Shown here: positions 16,921 to 26,066 of the stretch, piece after piece
Layout of the letters: the number at the start of each line of letters is the position of its first letter
Numbering within the stretch: the first letter of the stretch is position 1
Origin: Pseudomonas sp. P5_109
GTDB lineage: Bacteria; Pseudomonadota; Gammaproteobacteria; Pseudomonadales; Pseudomonadaceae
Direction: 5' to 3'
Assembly: GCF_034009455.1 (NCBI RefSeq)
Contig: NZ_CP125380.1
Location: forward strand, 2,927,501-2,991,500
DNA length: 64,000 bases
Notes under the pieces: generated by a model
What the model was told of the DNA's origin: nothing
The model's database searches: none
What the model saw: only the letters and a program-made list of their open reading frames with translations
Program-made: the position numbers and the translations under genes

Positions 16921-18396
16921 ATGAGCACTAGCGCAGCAAAGCAAAAAAGCGCCGAAAGCGGCGAACTCAGTATTCTCGATAGCATCATCGCCGAAACCCG
17001 GCTGACGCCGGACGATGACGCCTACGACATCGCCAGGCGCGGTGTATCGGCCTTCATCGAAGAACTGCTAAAGCCGCAGAACAGCGGTGAGCCGGTCAAG
17101 AAAGCTATGGTCGATCGCATGATTGCCGAGATCGATGCCAAGCTCAGTCGCCAGATGGACGAGATTCTCCATCATGCTGATTTCCAATCCCTGGAGTCGG
17201 CGTGGCGGGGTCTGCACTTGCTGGTTGACCGCACCAATTTCCGCGAAAACATAAAGATCGAAATCCTCAACGTCTCCAAAGACGATCTGCTGGACGATTT
17301 CGAGGACTCGCCGGAAGTTATGCAGTCCGGTCTGTACAAACACGTCTACACCGCTGAATACGGCCAGTTTGGTGGCCAGCCGGTGGGCGCGATCATCGCC
17401 AACTACTTCATGTCCCCAAGCTCGCCGGACGTGAAGCTGATGAAGTACGTGTCCAGTGTTGCTTGCATGTCCCACGCCCCGTTCATTGCCGCTGCCGGCC
17501 CGAAATTCTTCGGCCTGGAAAGCTTCACCGGCCTGCCGGACCTGAAGGATCTGAAAGATCACTTCGAAGGCCCCCAGTTCGCCAAATGGCAGAGCTTCCG
17601 CCAGTCGGAGGATTCGCGCTACTTCGGGCTGACCGTTCCGCGTTTCCTGCTGCGTAACCCGTACGACCCGGAAGAAAACCCGGTGAAATCGTTCGTGTAC
17701 AAGGAAACCGTCGCCAACAGTCACGAACACTACCTGTGGGGCAACACCGCCTACGCGTTCGGTACCAGGCTGACAGACAGCTTCGCCAAGTTCCGCTGGT
17801 GCCCGAACATCATCGGGCCGCAAAGCGGTGGTGCGGTGGAAGACCTGCCGTTGCACCGCTTCGAAAGCATGGGCGAGATCGAAACCAAGATCCCGACCGA
17901 AGTACTGGTATCCGACCGTCGTGAATACGAGCTGGCCGAAGAAGGTTTCATTTCCCTGACCATGCGCAAGGGTTCCGACAACGCGGCATTCTTCTCCGCA
18001 AGCTCTGTGCAGAAGACGAAGTTTTTCGGCATCAGTGCAGAAGGTAAGGCCGCCGAGCTGAACTACAAGCTCGGTACCCAACTGCCGTACATGATGATCG
18101 TCAACCGTCTGGCTCACTACTTGAAAGTGCTGCAGCGCGAGCAACTCGGTTCCTGGAAAGAACGTACCGACCTCGAGCAGGAACTCAACAAGTGGATCCG
18201 CCAGTACGTTGCCGACCAGGAAAACCCAAGCGCCGAAGTACGTGGCCGGCGCCCACTGCGTGCCGCCCAGATCGTGGTCAGCGATGTCGACGGCGAGCCA
18301 GGTTGGTACCGCGTCAGCCTCAATGTGCGCCCGCACTTCAAGTACATGGGCGCTGACTTCACCTTGTCGCTGGTTGGCAAGCTGGACAAAGAGTAA
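16921..18396 (+). CDS. tssC: T6SS sheath large subunit TssC (VipB)
   Basis: 491 aa, standard length. Motifs include LSRQMDEILHHADFQSLESAWRGLHLLV, KLMKYVSSVACMSHAPFIAAAGP and, near the end, DVDGEPGWYRVSLNVRPHFKYMGADFTLSLVGKLDKE. It forms the outer sheath with TssB; after contraction the sheath is recycled by ClpV, whose gene lies downstream (23447). AAGGAAG precedes the ATG. 14 bases separate it from tssE. No frame or composition oddities. Confidence 0.98.
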   Translation: MSTSAAKQKSAESGELSILDSIIAETRLTPDDDAYDIARRGVSAFIEELLKPQNSGEPVKKAMVDRMIAEIDAKLSRQMDEILHHADFQSLESAWRGLHLLVDRTNFRENIKIEILNVSKDDLLDDFEDSPEVMQSGLYKHVYTAEYGQFGGQPVGAIIANYFMSPSSPDVKLMKYVSSVACMSHAPFIAAAGPKFFGLESFTGLPDLKDLKDHFEGPQFAKWQSFRQSEDSRYFGLTVPRFLLRNPYDPEENPVKSFVYKETVANSHEHYLWGNTAYAFGTRLTDSFAKFRWCPNIIGPQSGGAVEDLPLHRFESMGEIETKIPTEVLVSDRREYELAEEGFISLTMRKGSDNAAFFSASSVQKTKFFGISAEGKAAELNYKLGTQLPYMMIVNRLAHYLKVLQREQLGSWKERTDLEQELNKWIRQYVADQENPSAEVRGRRPLRAAQIVVSDVDGEPGWYRVSLNVRPHFKYMGADFTLSLVGKLDKE

Positions 18397-18410
18397 GCGG
18401 AGCCTGACTG

Positions 18411-18818
18411 ATGACTGGATACGGCAGCCTTTTCGAACGCCTGGGTGGCGACGCGGACAAACGCGTCGGCTGGAGCCGAGAGACCTCCGCCATGGCGTCG
18501 GTGGCTGCCCATCTGGCCAAGATGCTCAGTACCCGGGCGGGCAGTGTGCAGACGCTGTCCGACTACGGGCTACCCGATCTCAATGACATGCGCCTGAGCC
18601 TGCACGACTCCCTGAGTCAAGCGCGAAAGGCCATCGAACGTTTCATCGAAGCCTACGAGCCACGCCTGAGCAAGGTGCGTGTCATTTCCCTGCCGCGTGA
18701 ACACGATCAGCTTCGCCTGTCCTTCAGTATCGAAGGTCTTCTGGAAGTCGAGGGTTTCAAACGCCAGGTCAGTTTCGCCGCGTGCCTGGATGGCAGCGGT
18801 CAAGTGAAGGTCAACTAA
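18411..18818 (+). CDS. tssE: T6SS baseplate protein TssE (gp25-like)
   Basis: 135 aa. Contains LFERLGG near the start, ARKAIERFIEAYEPRLSKVRV and RLSFSIEGLLEVE, which fit the gp25-like fold of TssE. It is a baseplate wedge component in the cytoplasm. The EPRL motif typical of gp25-family proteins is present at about residues 84-87. It lies directly after tssC. In canonical H2 order tssF would follow, but here PAAR, lipase-like and membrane-protein genes intervene. Confidence 0.95.
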   Translation: MTGYGSLFERLGGDADKRVGWSRETSAMASVAAHLAKMLSTRAGSVQTLSDYGLPDLNDMRLSLHDSLSQARKAIERFIEAYEPRLSKVRVISLPREHDQLRLSFSIEGLLEVEGFKRQVSFAACLDGSGQVKVN

Positions 18819-18829
18819 GGAGATTCCCA

Positions 18830-19336
18830 ATGTCCGGCAAACCCGCAGCACGCGTATCCGACCCCACCGCTTGTCCACTACCGGGCCACGGTAGCAACCC
18901 GATAGTCAGCGGTTCCGGCGACGTATTTTTCGACGGCTTGCCGGCAGCTCGCCAAGGTGACGTCACGGAGTGTGGCGGGGTGCTGTCCGGTGGGTTGGCG
19001 ACGACTGTTTTTATCAATGGCAAGGCGGCTGCGACGGTGGATTCCGTTGGGACGCATGGCAATAAGGTTACGGCGGGGTCCGGGACGGTGATTATTGGCA
19101 ATTCGCATACGCCCGCGCCGTTTGTGCCGCCGTTGCCTTTGATCATTCCGGGCTTTGATGAGCAGTTTGTACTGACGGATACGACTGGCAGGCCTATGGC
19201 CAACTCGCGTTACTTGTTGGTGCGTGAAGATGGTTCCGAGGAGGAGGGTGTGACAGACGACCAGGGGCTGACCCATCGCGTGTCTCGTCACAAGAAAGCC
19301 GAGAAGATCGACATTTACATTGGATCAAGAGACTGA
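18830..19336 (+). CDS. PAAR spike-tip protein with transthyretin-like C-terminal extension
   Basis: 168 aa. Start at 18830 (MSGKPAARVSD) is preceded by AAGGAG at good spacing; the frame extends upstream to 18782 but without a start signal. Residues 1-95 are a PAAR domain (ARVSDPTACPLPGHG, GSGDVFFDGLPAARQGDVTECGG, ATVDSVGTHGNKVTAGSGTVIIG) that sharpens the VgrG tip. Residues about 105-168 look like a transthyretin-type beta domain (FVLTDTTGRPMANSRY, GVTDDQGLTHRV) used by some spike proteins to hold an effector. The next gene, an alpha/beta hydrolase, starts 3 bases later and is the likely cargo. Confidence 0.92.
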   Translation: MSGKPAARVSDPTACPLPGHGSNPIVSGSGDVFFDGLPAARQGDVTECGGVLSGGLATTVFINGKAAATVDSVGTHGNKVTAGSGTVIIGNSHTPAPFVPPLPLIIPGFDEQFVLTDTTGRPMANSRYLLVREDGSEEEGVTDDQGLTHRVSRHKKAEKIDIYIGSRD

Positions 19337-19339
19337 TCA

Positions 19340-20245
19340 ATGAGCGCGGATATAAAGACAACAGCCAACGGAAATTTCGTCAAAATTTCAACTAGGCAGA
19401 GTACTCCGACTCAGAGCCTTGAGCCAAAACCCGTTGCAGTTGAACATGGGCTTACAGTTTTTCTGGGAGGCGCTGGCATGGTTGGGGCCTATAACAATGA
19501 CATGATTTCGGCCTTTAAAGAGGTTGGGATATCCAATGCAATTTCTGGAAATTACTCATCTCTGACTATGGGTATGGACAGGTATGTTCCCGAACTTGTG
19601 GACATGCTTAGCGATGCATCTTCGGTCGTGCTGTATAACCAGGATGAAAAGGATCCTGTGGTTCTTGAGTATGGCGAGCTGCAGAAATGTGAGTATGGCA
19701 ACGAGTATATAGAGAAAAAATATCTGTTCGGGATGATCACGGTCAAAAATTACAATGACGCCGTTTGTACGCCTCTTGGTGACCTTTTGGCGATGAAAAT
19801 AAGTCGTGATGTCAGCAAATTGAAAGCGACAGAGTTTCCATTGAGTGTATTGCAAATTACCAAGCCTCTTCCGAAGGTTGGCCAGTTCAATATCGTCGGT
19901 TATTCCTGGGGAGCTGTTATCGCCGCGCGCAGTGCCATTTACTATGCGCGTGCCGGGATTAGGGTCGATCACCTTGTTCTAATTGGCGCCCCGATTAACA
20001 AAAGCCTCAAGGTTGCCGTCACTACGCACCCGAACATCGGAAACGCGACGATCATCGACCTGAAAGACAAGGGTGACCCCATATATGCGGGAATTTCCGA
20101 CGAAGAATTGATGAAGGCGTCTGCCGAGTTGGGCGCGCAAATGTTGAATGGCGGTGGTCATTTTTATTATTCGGGCGAAAACGCTGAAGGCAAGTCGCGC
20201 CGTCGGGATCTGGCGAAGTTTCTATACGCAAAAGGGCTTCGTTAA
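19340..20245 (+). CDS. Lipase-like alpha/beta hydrolase, probable T6SS effector (Tle-like)
   Basis: 301 aa. A beta strand followed by FLGGAGMVGAYNND near residue 40 fits an oxyanion-hole region. The nucleophile elbow is GYSWG with the candidate catalytic serine at residue 189. A late GGGHFYY histidine and upstream aspartates could complete the triad. The overall order fits a compact alpha/beta hydrolase; T6SS lipases of the GxSxG type (Tle1-4) cleave phospholipids in the target periplasm, though I cannot place this one in a numbered family. There is no signal peptide, consistent with T6SS export. It lies between the PAAR gene and a small membrane protein, the usual carrier-effector-immunity order. 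Its DNA is AT-richer than the core genes. A housekeeping hydrolase is unlikely given its place inside the tss operon. Confidence 0.78.
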   Translation: MSADIKTTANGNFVKISTRQSTPTQSLEPKPVAVEHGLTVFLGGAGMVGAYNNDMISAFKEVGISNAISGNYSSLTMGMDRYVPELVDMLSDASSVVLYNQDEKDPVVLEYGELQKCEYGNEYIEKKYLFGMITVKNYNDAVCTPLGDLLAMKISRDVSKLKATEFPLSVLQITKPLPKVGQFNIVGYSWGAVIAARSAIYYARAGIRVDHLVLIGAPINKSLKVAVTTHPNIGNATIIDLKDKGDPIYAGISDEELMKASAELGAQMLNGGGHFYYSGENAEGKSRRRDLAKFLYAKGLR

Positions 20246-20560
20246 GTGATTCGGTATGTTTACTTGTGTTTTTCAGCACTGTTGTTGCTGATGTCGGTTA
20301 CGCATCCGCACACTCAGTCTTCCATTGTTGATCTGGAATCACTGTCATTTCTGCCTGGCTTGTATGAGTCACTTTTTCTATTTTGTATTGTGATCTTCAT
20401 GCCGATGATGGTGGTGGCTTTTTATTATTTTGTCAGCGCTCTGAGCATTTTATTACTGCGGCGAAGTTTGCGAGCGGGCACGCCAGTATTGCTGTTGTCT
20501 ATCGTGGTCTCGACTGCGCTGTATAGTTTCAATCATTGGGTGTTCAGTGAATTGTTTTAG
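20246..20560 (+). CDS. Small three-span membrane protein, candidate immunity to the lipase-like effector
   Basis: 104 aa with a GTG start immediately after the hydrolase stop (TAA then GTG), so it depends on translational coupling. Three hydrophobic spans lie at about residues 4-20, 40-65 and 72-95, separated by a polar acidic loop (SIVDLESLS). It has no family resemblance I know. A small gene tightly downstream of a T6SS effector is usually its immunity gene. Phospholipase immunity proteins are more often periplasmic lipoproteins, so an integral membrane protein would be less usual. AT-rich like the hydrolase gene. Function is inference from context. Confidence 0.62.
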   Translation: MIRYVYLCFSALLLLMSVTHPHTQSSIVDLESLSFLPGLYESLFLFCIVIFMPMMVVAFYYFVSALSILLLRRSLRAGTPVLLLSIVVSTALYSFNHWVFSELF

Positions 20561-20674
20561 GTTCGGCTCTGCCAGAAAACGGGTTTTTATTTATTCCTTG
20601 TCGCAATGGAAAGGGCAGTGGATGAGCGCGTTTATTTGTAATTCGCCAACTACTCATCTGGAAAACTGAACAAT

Positions 20675-22462
20675 ATGTCCTTTAACCACTACTACCAAAG
20701 CGAACTCACCGCACTGCGCGAGTTAGGGCGCCGTTTCGCCGAACGTAGTCCGGCGTTGGCGCCCTATCTGGGGCAGGCCGGGCGGGATCCGGATGTGGAG
20801 CGGTTGCTGGAAGGCTTTGCGTTTCTGACCGGGCGTCTGCGTCAGAAGCTTGATGACGAGTTGCCCGAACTCAGCCATTCCCTGATGCAACTGCTATGGC
20901 CGAACTACATGCGGCCGCTGCCGGCGTTCAGCATTTTGCAGTTCGATCCGCTCAAGCGTTCGGGGCCGGCGCTGGTGGTCGAGCGTGATACGCCGGTGGA
21001 AAGCGAGCCGGTCGAAGACGTGCCTTGCCGCTTTCGCACCTGCTATGCGACCGACGTCTTGCCGCTGCATCTGGCCGCGCTGAATTACTCTGTGAAGGGC
21101 GATGGCTCGCTGCTCAGCCTGCGCCTGGAAATGAGTGCCGATGGCCACCTCGGTGAGCTGGAACTGAGCACGCTGCGCCTGCACTTCGCCGGTGAGCGCT
21201 ATATCAGCCAGATGCTTTACCTGAGCCTGCTGAGCAACCTTGAAGGCATCGAGTTGATCCCGCTCGACGGTGCCGGCGAGCCGATAGATGGCGTCAGCGG
21301 CAAGCCGATGGCGTTCAAGATTCCGGGTGATAGGGTCAAACCGGTGGGCTTTGCCGAAGAAGAAGCGTTGATCCCGTATCCGCTGAACACCTTCCGTGGT
21401 TATCGCTACCTGCAGGAATACTTCGCCTTCCAGGACAAGTTCCTGTTCGTCGACGTCAACGGTCTGGACATTCTCAAGGCACTGCCGCAAGACACGCTCA
21501 AGCTGATGCGCGGTCTGGAGTTACGCTTCGACATTCGCAAGAGCGGCATCATGCGCATGCGTCCGACGCTGGAAAACGTGAAGCTGTACTGCACGCCGAT
21601 CGTGAACCTGTTCAAGCACGACGCACTGCCAATCCGCCTCGACGGAAAGCAGGACGAATACCTACTGCTGCCAGCGCAATTCGATCTGGGAAATTGCGGC
21701 GTGTTCTCGGTGGAATCCGTAACCGGCTGGAAGCTCGGCGGCGTCAGTTATCAGAAGTACGTGCCATTCGAATCCTTCGAGCACGATCCCAGTTTCGACG
21801 TGCCCAACAGCCGCCCGCATTACAGCATCCGTCAGCGTTCCTCGATGCTGCACGACGGCCTCGACACTTACCTGAGTTTCGGCATCCGCCACACCGAAGC
21901 CAATGAAACCCTGTCGATCGAGCTGATGTGCACCAACCAGAACCTGCCACTCAAGCTCAAGCTCGGCGAAATCAACCAGGCGTGCGAAGAGACCCCGGAG
22001 TTTCTCAGCTTTCGCAATATCACCCCGGCCACGTCGAGTTATGCACCACCGCTGACCCACGATTTTCTGTGGAAGCTGATCAGCAATATGTCGCTCAACT
22101 ACCTGTCACTGGCTGACGTCAACGCATTGAAGGTGATTCTCGAAACCTACGACCTGCCGCGTTACTACGACCAGCAGGCCGAAAAGGTCAGCAAGCGCCT
22201 GCTCGGTGGACTCAAGTCCATCAAGCATCAGCATGTCGACCGCCTGCATCACGGGTTGCCGGTGCGTGGTTTGCGCACCGAGCTGACCATCGACCCGCAA
22301 GGCTATATCGGCGAGGGCGACCTGTTCGTGTTCGCGTCGGTTCTCAACGAGTTTTTCGCGCTTTACGCCAGTCTCAATTCGTTTCACGAGCTGCGGGTAA
22401 ACAGCACACAGGGAGAGGTGTATCAATGGACACCCCGTATGGGCCTTCAGCCGCTGCTTTAA
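20675..22462 (+). CDS. tssF: T6SS baseplate protein TssF
   Basis: 595 aa, standard length. Starts FNHYYQSELTALRELGRRFAE and contains GRDPDVERLLEGFAFLTGRLRQKLDDELPELSHSLMQLLWPNYMRPLP, the classic TssF N-terminus. It ends HELRVNSTQGEVYQWTPRMGLQPLL. With TssG, TssK and TssE it builds the baseplate wedges. The gene begins 114 bases after the candidate immunity gene; this gap shows no clear terminator, so readthrough from the tssA promoter is plausible. Its last 37 bases overlap tssG. Confidence 0.97.
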   Translation: MSFNHYYQSELTALRELGRRFAERSPALAPYLGQAGRDPDVERLLEGFAFLTGRLRQKLDDELPELSHSLMQLLWPNYMRPLPAFSILQFDPLKRSGPALVVERDTPVESEPVEDVPCRFRTCYATDVLPLHLAALNYSVKGDGSLLSLRLEMSADGHLGELELSTLRLHFAGERYISQMLYLSLLSNLEGIELIPLDGAGEPIDGVSGKPMAFKIPGDRVKPVGFAEEEALIPYPLNTFRGYRYLQEYFAFQDKFLFVDVNGLDILKALPQDTLKLMRGLELRFDIRKSGIMRMRPTLENVKLYCTPIVNLFKHDALPIRLDGKQDEYLLLPAQFDLGNCGVFSVESVTGWKLGGVSYQKYVPFESFEHDPSFDVPNSRPHYSIRQRSSMLHDGLDTYLSFGIRHTEANETLSIELMCTNQNLPLKLKLGEINQACEETPEFLSFRNITPATSSYAPPLTHDFLWKLISNMSLNYLSLADVNALKVILETYDLPRYYDQQAEKVSKRLLGGLKSIKHQHVDRLHHGLPVRGLRTELTIDPQGYIGEGDLFVFASVLNEFFALYASLNSFHELRVNSTQGEVYQWTPRMGLQPLL

Positions 22463-23433
22463 GCGCGCTGACCCGAGGTATACGCGAGTACTCGCTGTTT
22501 CAGGCTGTGCTGCTGGTGGTTGACCGGTTGCGCGAGGCGCATCCGAACCTGAGTCAGGACGATTTGTACGATCAACTGGAATTCCAGGCCAATCCGAGCC
22601 TGGGCTTTCCGGGCAGTGACGTTGATCGCGTGGAGTTTTTCCATGAGCACGGGCAAATGCGCGCGCGCCTGCGCTTCAACCTGATTGGCCTGGTGGGCTC
22701 TGGGTCGCCGCTGCCGGCGTTTTATGGCGAGCAGGCCCTGGGCGACAGCGAGGACGGCAACCCGACCCGCAACTTCCTGGATTTGTTTCACCATCGCCTG
22801 CAACGGCTGATGCTGCCGATCTGGAAGAAGTATCGCTACCGAGCCAGTTTCGAAAGCGGTGCGAACGACCCGTTTTCCGCGCAGCTGTTTGCGCTGATCG
22901 GCCTGGGCGGCGAAGAGATCCGCCGCGCCAGTGAGTTGAACTGGAAGCGCCTGCTGCCTTACCTCGGTTTGCTCAGCTTGCGGGCGCACTCGGCGGCGTT
23001 GATTGAAGCGGTGCTGCGTTACTACTTCAAACACGCCGAGTTGACCATTGAACAGTGCATCGAACGCCGCGTCGAGATCCTTGAGGAACAGCGCAACTGT
23101 CTGGGCCTGGCCAACACCGTGCTCGGCGAAAGCGTGGTGTTGGGGGAAAGCGTACGCGACCGCAGCGGCAAATTTCGTATTCACATTCGTGAGCTGGATT
23201 GGCAACGTTTTCACGAGTTTCTGCCCATCGGTTTCGGTTATCAGCCGCTGTGCGCGCTGGTGCGGTTCACCCTGCGCGACCCGCTTGATTACGACATTCG
23301 GCTGGTGCTGCGCCACGAAGAAATTCGTGAGTTGCGCATCGGCGAACAAAACGCTTGCCGGCTGGGATGGACCAGTTGGCTCGGTCGCGAACACGCAGAC
23401 GGTGTCGTCACCCTGGGCAGCAAAATTCATTAA
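22426..23433 (+). CDS. tssG: T6SS baseplate protein TssG
   Basis: 335 aa. Contains YSLFQAVLLVVDRL, a VEFFHEHGQMRARLRFNLIGLVGSGSPLPAFYGEQ core and NFLDLFHHRLQRLMLPIWKKYRY, which are TssG hallmarks. The ATG at 22426 is preceded by GGGAGAGG inside tssF and overlaps it by 37 bases in another frame, so translation is coupled. It bridges TssF and TssK in the baseplate. clpV follows 13 bases after the stop. Confidence 0.96.
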   Translation: MDTPYGPSAAALSALTRGIREYSLFQAVLLVVDRLREAHPNLSQDDLYDQLEFQANPSLGFPGSDVDRVEFFHEHGQMRARLRFNLIGLVGSGSPLPAFYGEQALGDSEDGNPTRNFLDLFHHRLQRLMLPIWKKYRYRASFESGANDPFSAQLFALIGLGGEEIRRASELNWKRLLPYLGLLSLRAHSAALIEAVLRYYFKHAELTIEQCIERRVEILEEQRNCLGLANTVLGESVVLGESVRDRSGKFRIHIRELDWQRFHEFLPIGFGYQPLCALVRFTLRDPLDYDIRLVLRHEEIRELRIGEQNACRLGWTSWLGREHADGVVTLGSKIH

Positions 23434-23446
23434 GGATGTGAGCGTC

Positions 23447-26056
23447 ATGAGTAACGTAGATCTGCAGCAACTGATACAGGCGCTGGACGCCGAAACCCGC
23501 CGCGACCTGGAACGCTCGGCCGAGCGTTGTGTCGCACGCGGCGGCACCAGGGTCCTCGTGGAAGACTTGTTGCTCGGTTTGCTTGAGCGCCCGCAGGGCT
23601 TGCTTGCGCGTGCCTTGCAGGACGCCGAAGTCGACCCCGGTGAATTGAGCGCCGCCTTGCAGTCACGCGTCGAGCACAGCGCCTCGCGCAACCCGGTGTT
23701 TGCTCCGGAGCTGGTTCAGTGGCTGAAAGATGCACTGCTGGTGGCCAACCTTGAATTGGGCCAGACCCAGGTCGAACAGGCCGCGCTGATCCTTGCAGTA
23801 TTACGTAACCCGATGCGCTACGCGGGTAGTCGCTACCAACCGTTGCTGGCCAGGCTGAATATCGAGCGGTTGAAGGCATTTGCTCTGTCCCGGCAGGAAA
23901 AAACCGACACCGCCAAAGCGGCTGCACCGGGGGAGTCGCTGCTCGAGCGCTTCACCCACAACCTGACCCAGCAGGCCCGCGACGGTAAACTCGACCCTGT
24001 GTTGTGCCGCGACGGCGCTATTCGGCAGATGGTCGATATCCTTGCTCGGCGTCGCAAGAACAATCCGATCGTGGTCGGTGAAGCCGGAGTAGGCAAAACC
24101 GCGATCGTCGAAGGCCTGGCCTCGCGCATTGCCGCCGGTGAAGTCCCGCAGGTGTTGAAGGGGGTCGAGTTGTTGTCCCTGGACATGGGCCTGTTACAGG
24201 CCGGGGCCAGCATCAAAGGCGAGTTCGAGCGCCGTCTGAAAGGCGTGATTGATGAGGTCAAGGCGTCGCCCAGGCCGATCATTCTATTTATCGACGAGGC
24301 TCACACACTGATCGGCGCGGGTGGCAACGCCGGTGGTTCCGACGCCGCCAACCTGCTCAAGCCGGCGCTGGCCCGTGGTGAGTTGCGCACCATCGCTGCC
24401 ACCACCTGGGCGGAGTACAAGAAGTATTTCGAGAAAGACCCTGCATTGGCGCGGCGCTTCCAGCCGGTGCAATTGCATGAGCCCACCGTCAATGAAGCGG
24501 TGACTATCCTGCGCGGCCTGGCGCAGGTCTATGAAAAAAGCCACGGCATTTATTTGCGTGATGACGCTGTGGTAGCGGCTGCCGAGCTATCAGCACGCTA
24601 TCTGGCTGGCCGTCAGTTGCCGGACAAGGCCGTCGATGTACTTGATACCGCTTGTGCCCGCGTGCGCATCAGTCTGGCCGCCGCCCCGGAAAGTCTTGAG
24701 CGCCTGCGTGGCGAACTGGCTGAAGGTGGCCGTCAACGCCAGGCATTGCGCCGTGATGCCGAAGCCGGTTTGCCGGTCGATCACGAAGCATTGACGGCGC
24801 TGGAGGTGCGCCTGGAGGAAGCCGAAGCGCAAAGGGCAGCTCTGGAGATCCTCTGGACTGAACAGAAAACTCTGGCCGAACGCCTACTCGAGCTTCGCCA
24901 GCAACTGGCGCAAGCGCGGGAATCCGCTGCGCAGGTCGAAGACGCGGCAGCAAAAACCGAGACTGACACGGTAGGGTCACTGGAAACCGACCTGCACGAC
25001 ACCCACACCGCCCTGACAGCAATGCAAGTGAAAGAACGGCTGGTGAGTTTCGAGGTGTGCCCACGGCTGGTGGCCGAAGTCATCAGCGCCTGGACCGGCG
25101 TGCCTTTGGCGCAACTGGCCCGCGAGCACAACGCCAAGGTCGCCAGTTTCGCCAGCGATCTGCGCCTGCGCATTCGTGGTCAGGAGCAGGCGGTACACGC
25201 CCTGGACCGCTCAATGCGCGCCACTGCCGCTGGCCTGAACAAATCGGATGCGCCGGTGGGTGTGTTCCTGCTGGTCGGCCCCAGTGGTGTCGGCAAGACC
25301 GAAACGGCCCTGGCACTTGCCGATTTGCTGTACGGCGGTGATCGCTTTATCACCACCATCAACATGTCGGAATTCCAGGAGAAACACACCGTGTCGCGCC
25401 TGATCGGCGCGCCACCGGGCTACGTTGGGTATGGCGAGGGCGGCATGCTCACCGAATCGGTGCGGCAGAAACCTTATTCCGTAGTGTTACTCGATGAAGT
25501 CGAAAAGGCCGACCCGGACGTACTCAACCTGTTCTATCAGATTTTCGACAAAGGCGTGGCCAATGACGGCGAAGGGCGCGAAATCGATTTTCGCAACACC
25601 CTGATCCTGATGACGTCCAACCTGGGTAGCGACCGCATCAGTGCCCTGTGTGAAAACGGTGAGCGGCCAAGCGCCGAAGTGCTCGAAGAAACCATCCGCC
25701 CGGTGCTCAGCAAGCACTTCAAACCGGCATTGCTGGCGCGTATGCGCGTAGTCCCGTTTTACCCGGTCGCAGGTCCGGTACTGCGCGAGCTGATCGAAAT
25801 CAAACTCGGTCGTCTTGGCGAACGCCTGAGCCGTCGCGAGTTGGACTTCACCTACTGCCAGAGTCTCGTCGACCACTTGGCGCACCGCTGTACCCAGAGC
25901 GACAGCGGTGCGCGGTTAATCGACCACCTGCTCGACCTTCATGTCCTGCCCCTGGTCGCTGACCGCTTGCTGGATGCGATGGCAACGGGCGAAAGCCTCA
26001 AACGTGTCCATGCCACGCTAGCCGGCGATGCCAGTGTCACCTGCGAATTCACATGA
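23447..26056 (+). CDS. clpV: T6SS sheath-recycling ATPase TssH (ClpV)
   Basis: 869 aa, standard ClpV length. The start MSNVDLQQLIQALDAETRRD at 23447 has AAGGATG upstream; reading further back runs inside tssG. An N-domain with two Clp repeats (about 10-150) precedes two AAA+ domains with Walker A GEAGVGKT (211-218) and GPSGVGKT (611-618). A middle coiled coil rich in Arg, Glu and Gln (about 400-520) lies between. ClpV unfolds contracted TssBC sheaths for reuse. IGAGGNAGGSDAANLLKPALARGELR is a typical ClpV D1 segment. It overlaps nothing, and the next gene begins 10 bases later. Confidence 0.97.
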   Translation: MSNVDLQQLIQALDAETRRDLERSAERCVARGGTRVLVEDLLLGLLERPQGLLARALQDAEVDPGELSAALQSRVEHSASRNPVFAPELVQWLKDALLVANLELGQTQVEQAALILAVLRNPMRYAGSRYQPLLARLNIERLKAFALSRQEKTDTAKAAAPGESLLERFTHNLTQQARDGKLDPVLCRDGAIRQMVDILARRRKNNPIVVGEAGVGKTAIVEGLASRIAAGEVPQVLKGVELLSLDMGLLQAGASIKGEFERRLKGVIDEVKASPRPIILFIDEAHTLIGAGGNAGGSDAANLLKPALARGELRTIAATTWAEYKKYFEKDPALARRFQPVQLHEPTVNEAVTILRGLAQVYEKSHGIYLRDDAVVAAAELSARYLAGRQLPDKAVDVLDTACARVRISLAAAPESLERLRGELAEGGRQRQALRRDAEAGLPVDHEALTALEVRLEEAEAQRAALEILWTEQKTLAERLLELRQQLAQARESAAQVEDAAAKTETDTVGSLETDLHDTHTALTAMQVKERLVSFEVCPRLVAEVISAWTGVPLAQLAREHNAKVASFASDLRLRIRGQEQAVHALDRSMRATAAGLNKSDAPVGVFLLVGPSGVGKTETALALADLLYGGDRFITTINMSEFQEKHTVSRLIGAPPGYVGYGEGGMLTESVRQKPYSVVLLDEVEKADPDVLNLFYQIFDKGVANDGEGREIDFRNTLILMTSNLGSDRISALCENGERPSAEVLEETIRPVLSKHFKPALLARMRVVPFYPVAGPVLRELIEIKLGRLGERLSRRELDFTYCQSLVDHLAHRCTQSDSGARLIDHLLDLHVLPLVADRLLDAMATGESLKRVHATLAGDASVTCEFT

Positions 26057-26066
26057 GGAGGGCATG

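Noticed and set aside
23048-23446. Upstream extension of the ClpV frame into tssG
   Set aside because: No start signal, and the translation is that of tssG read in another phase; the standard ClpV start is at 23447.
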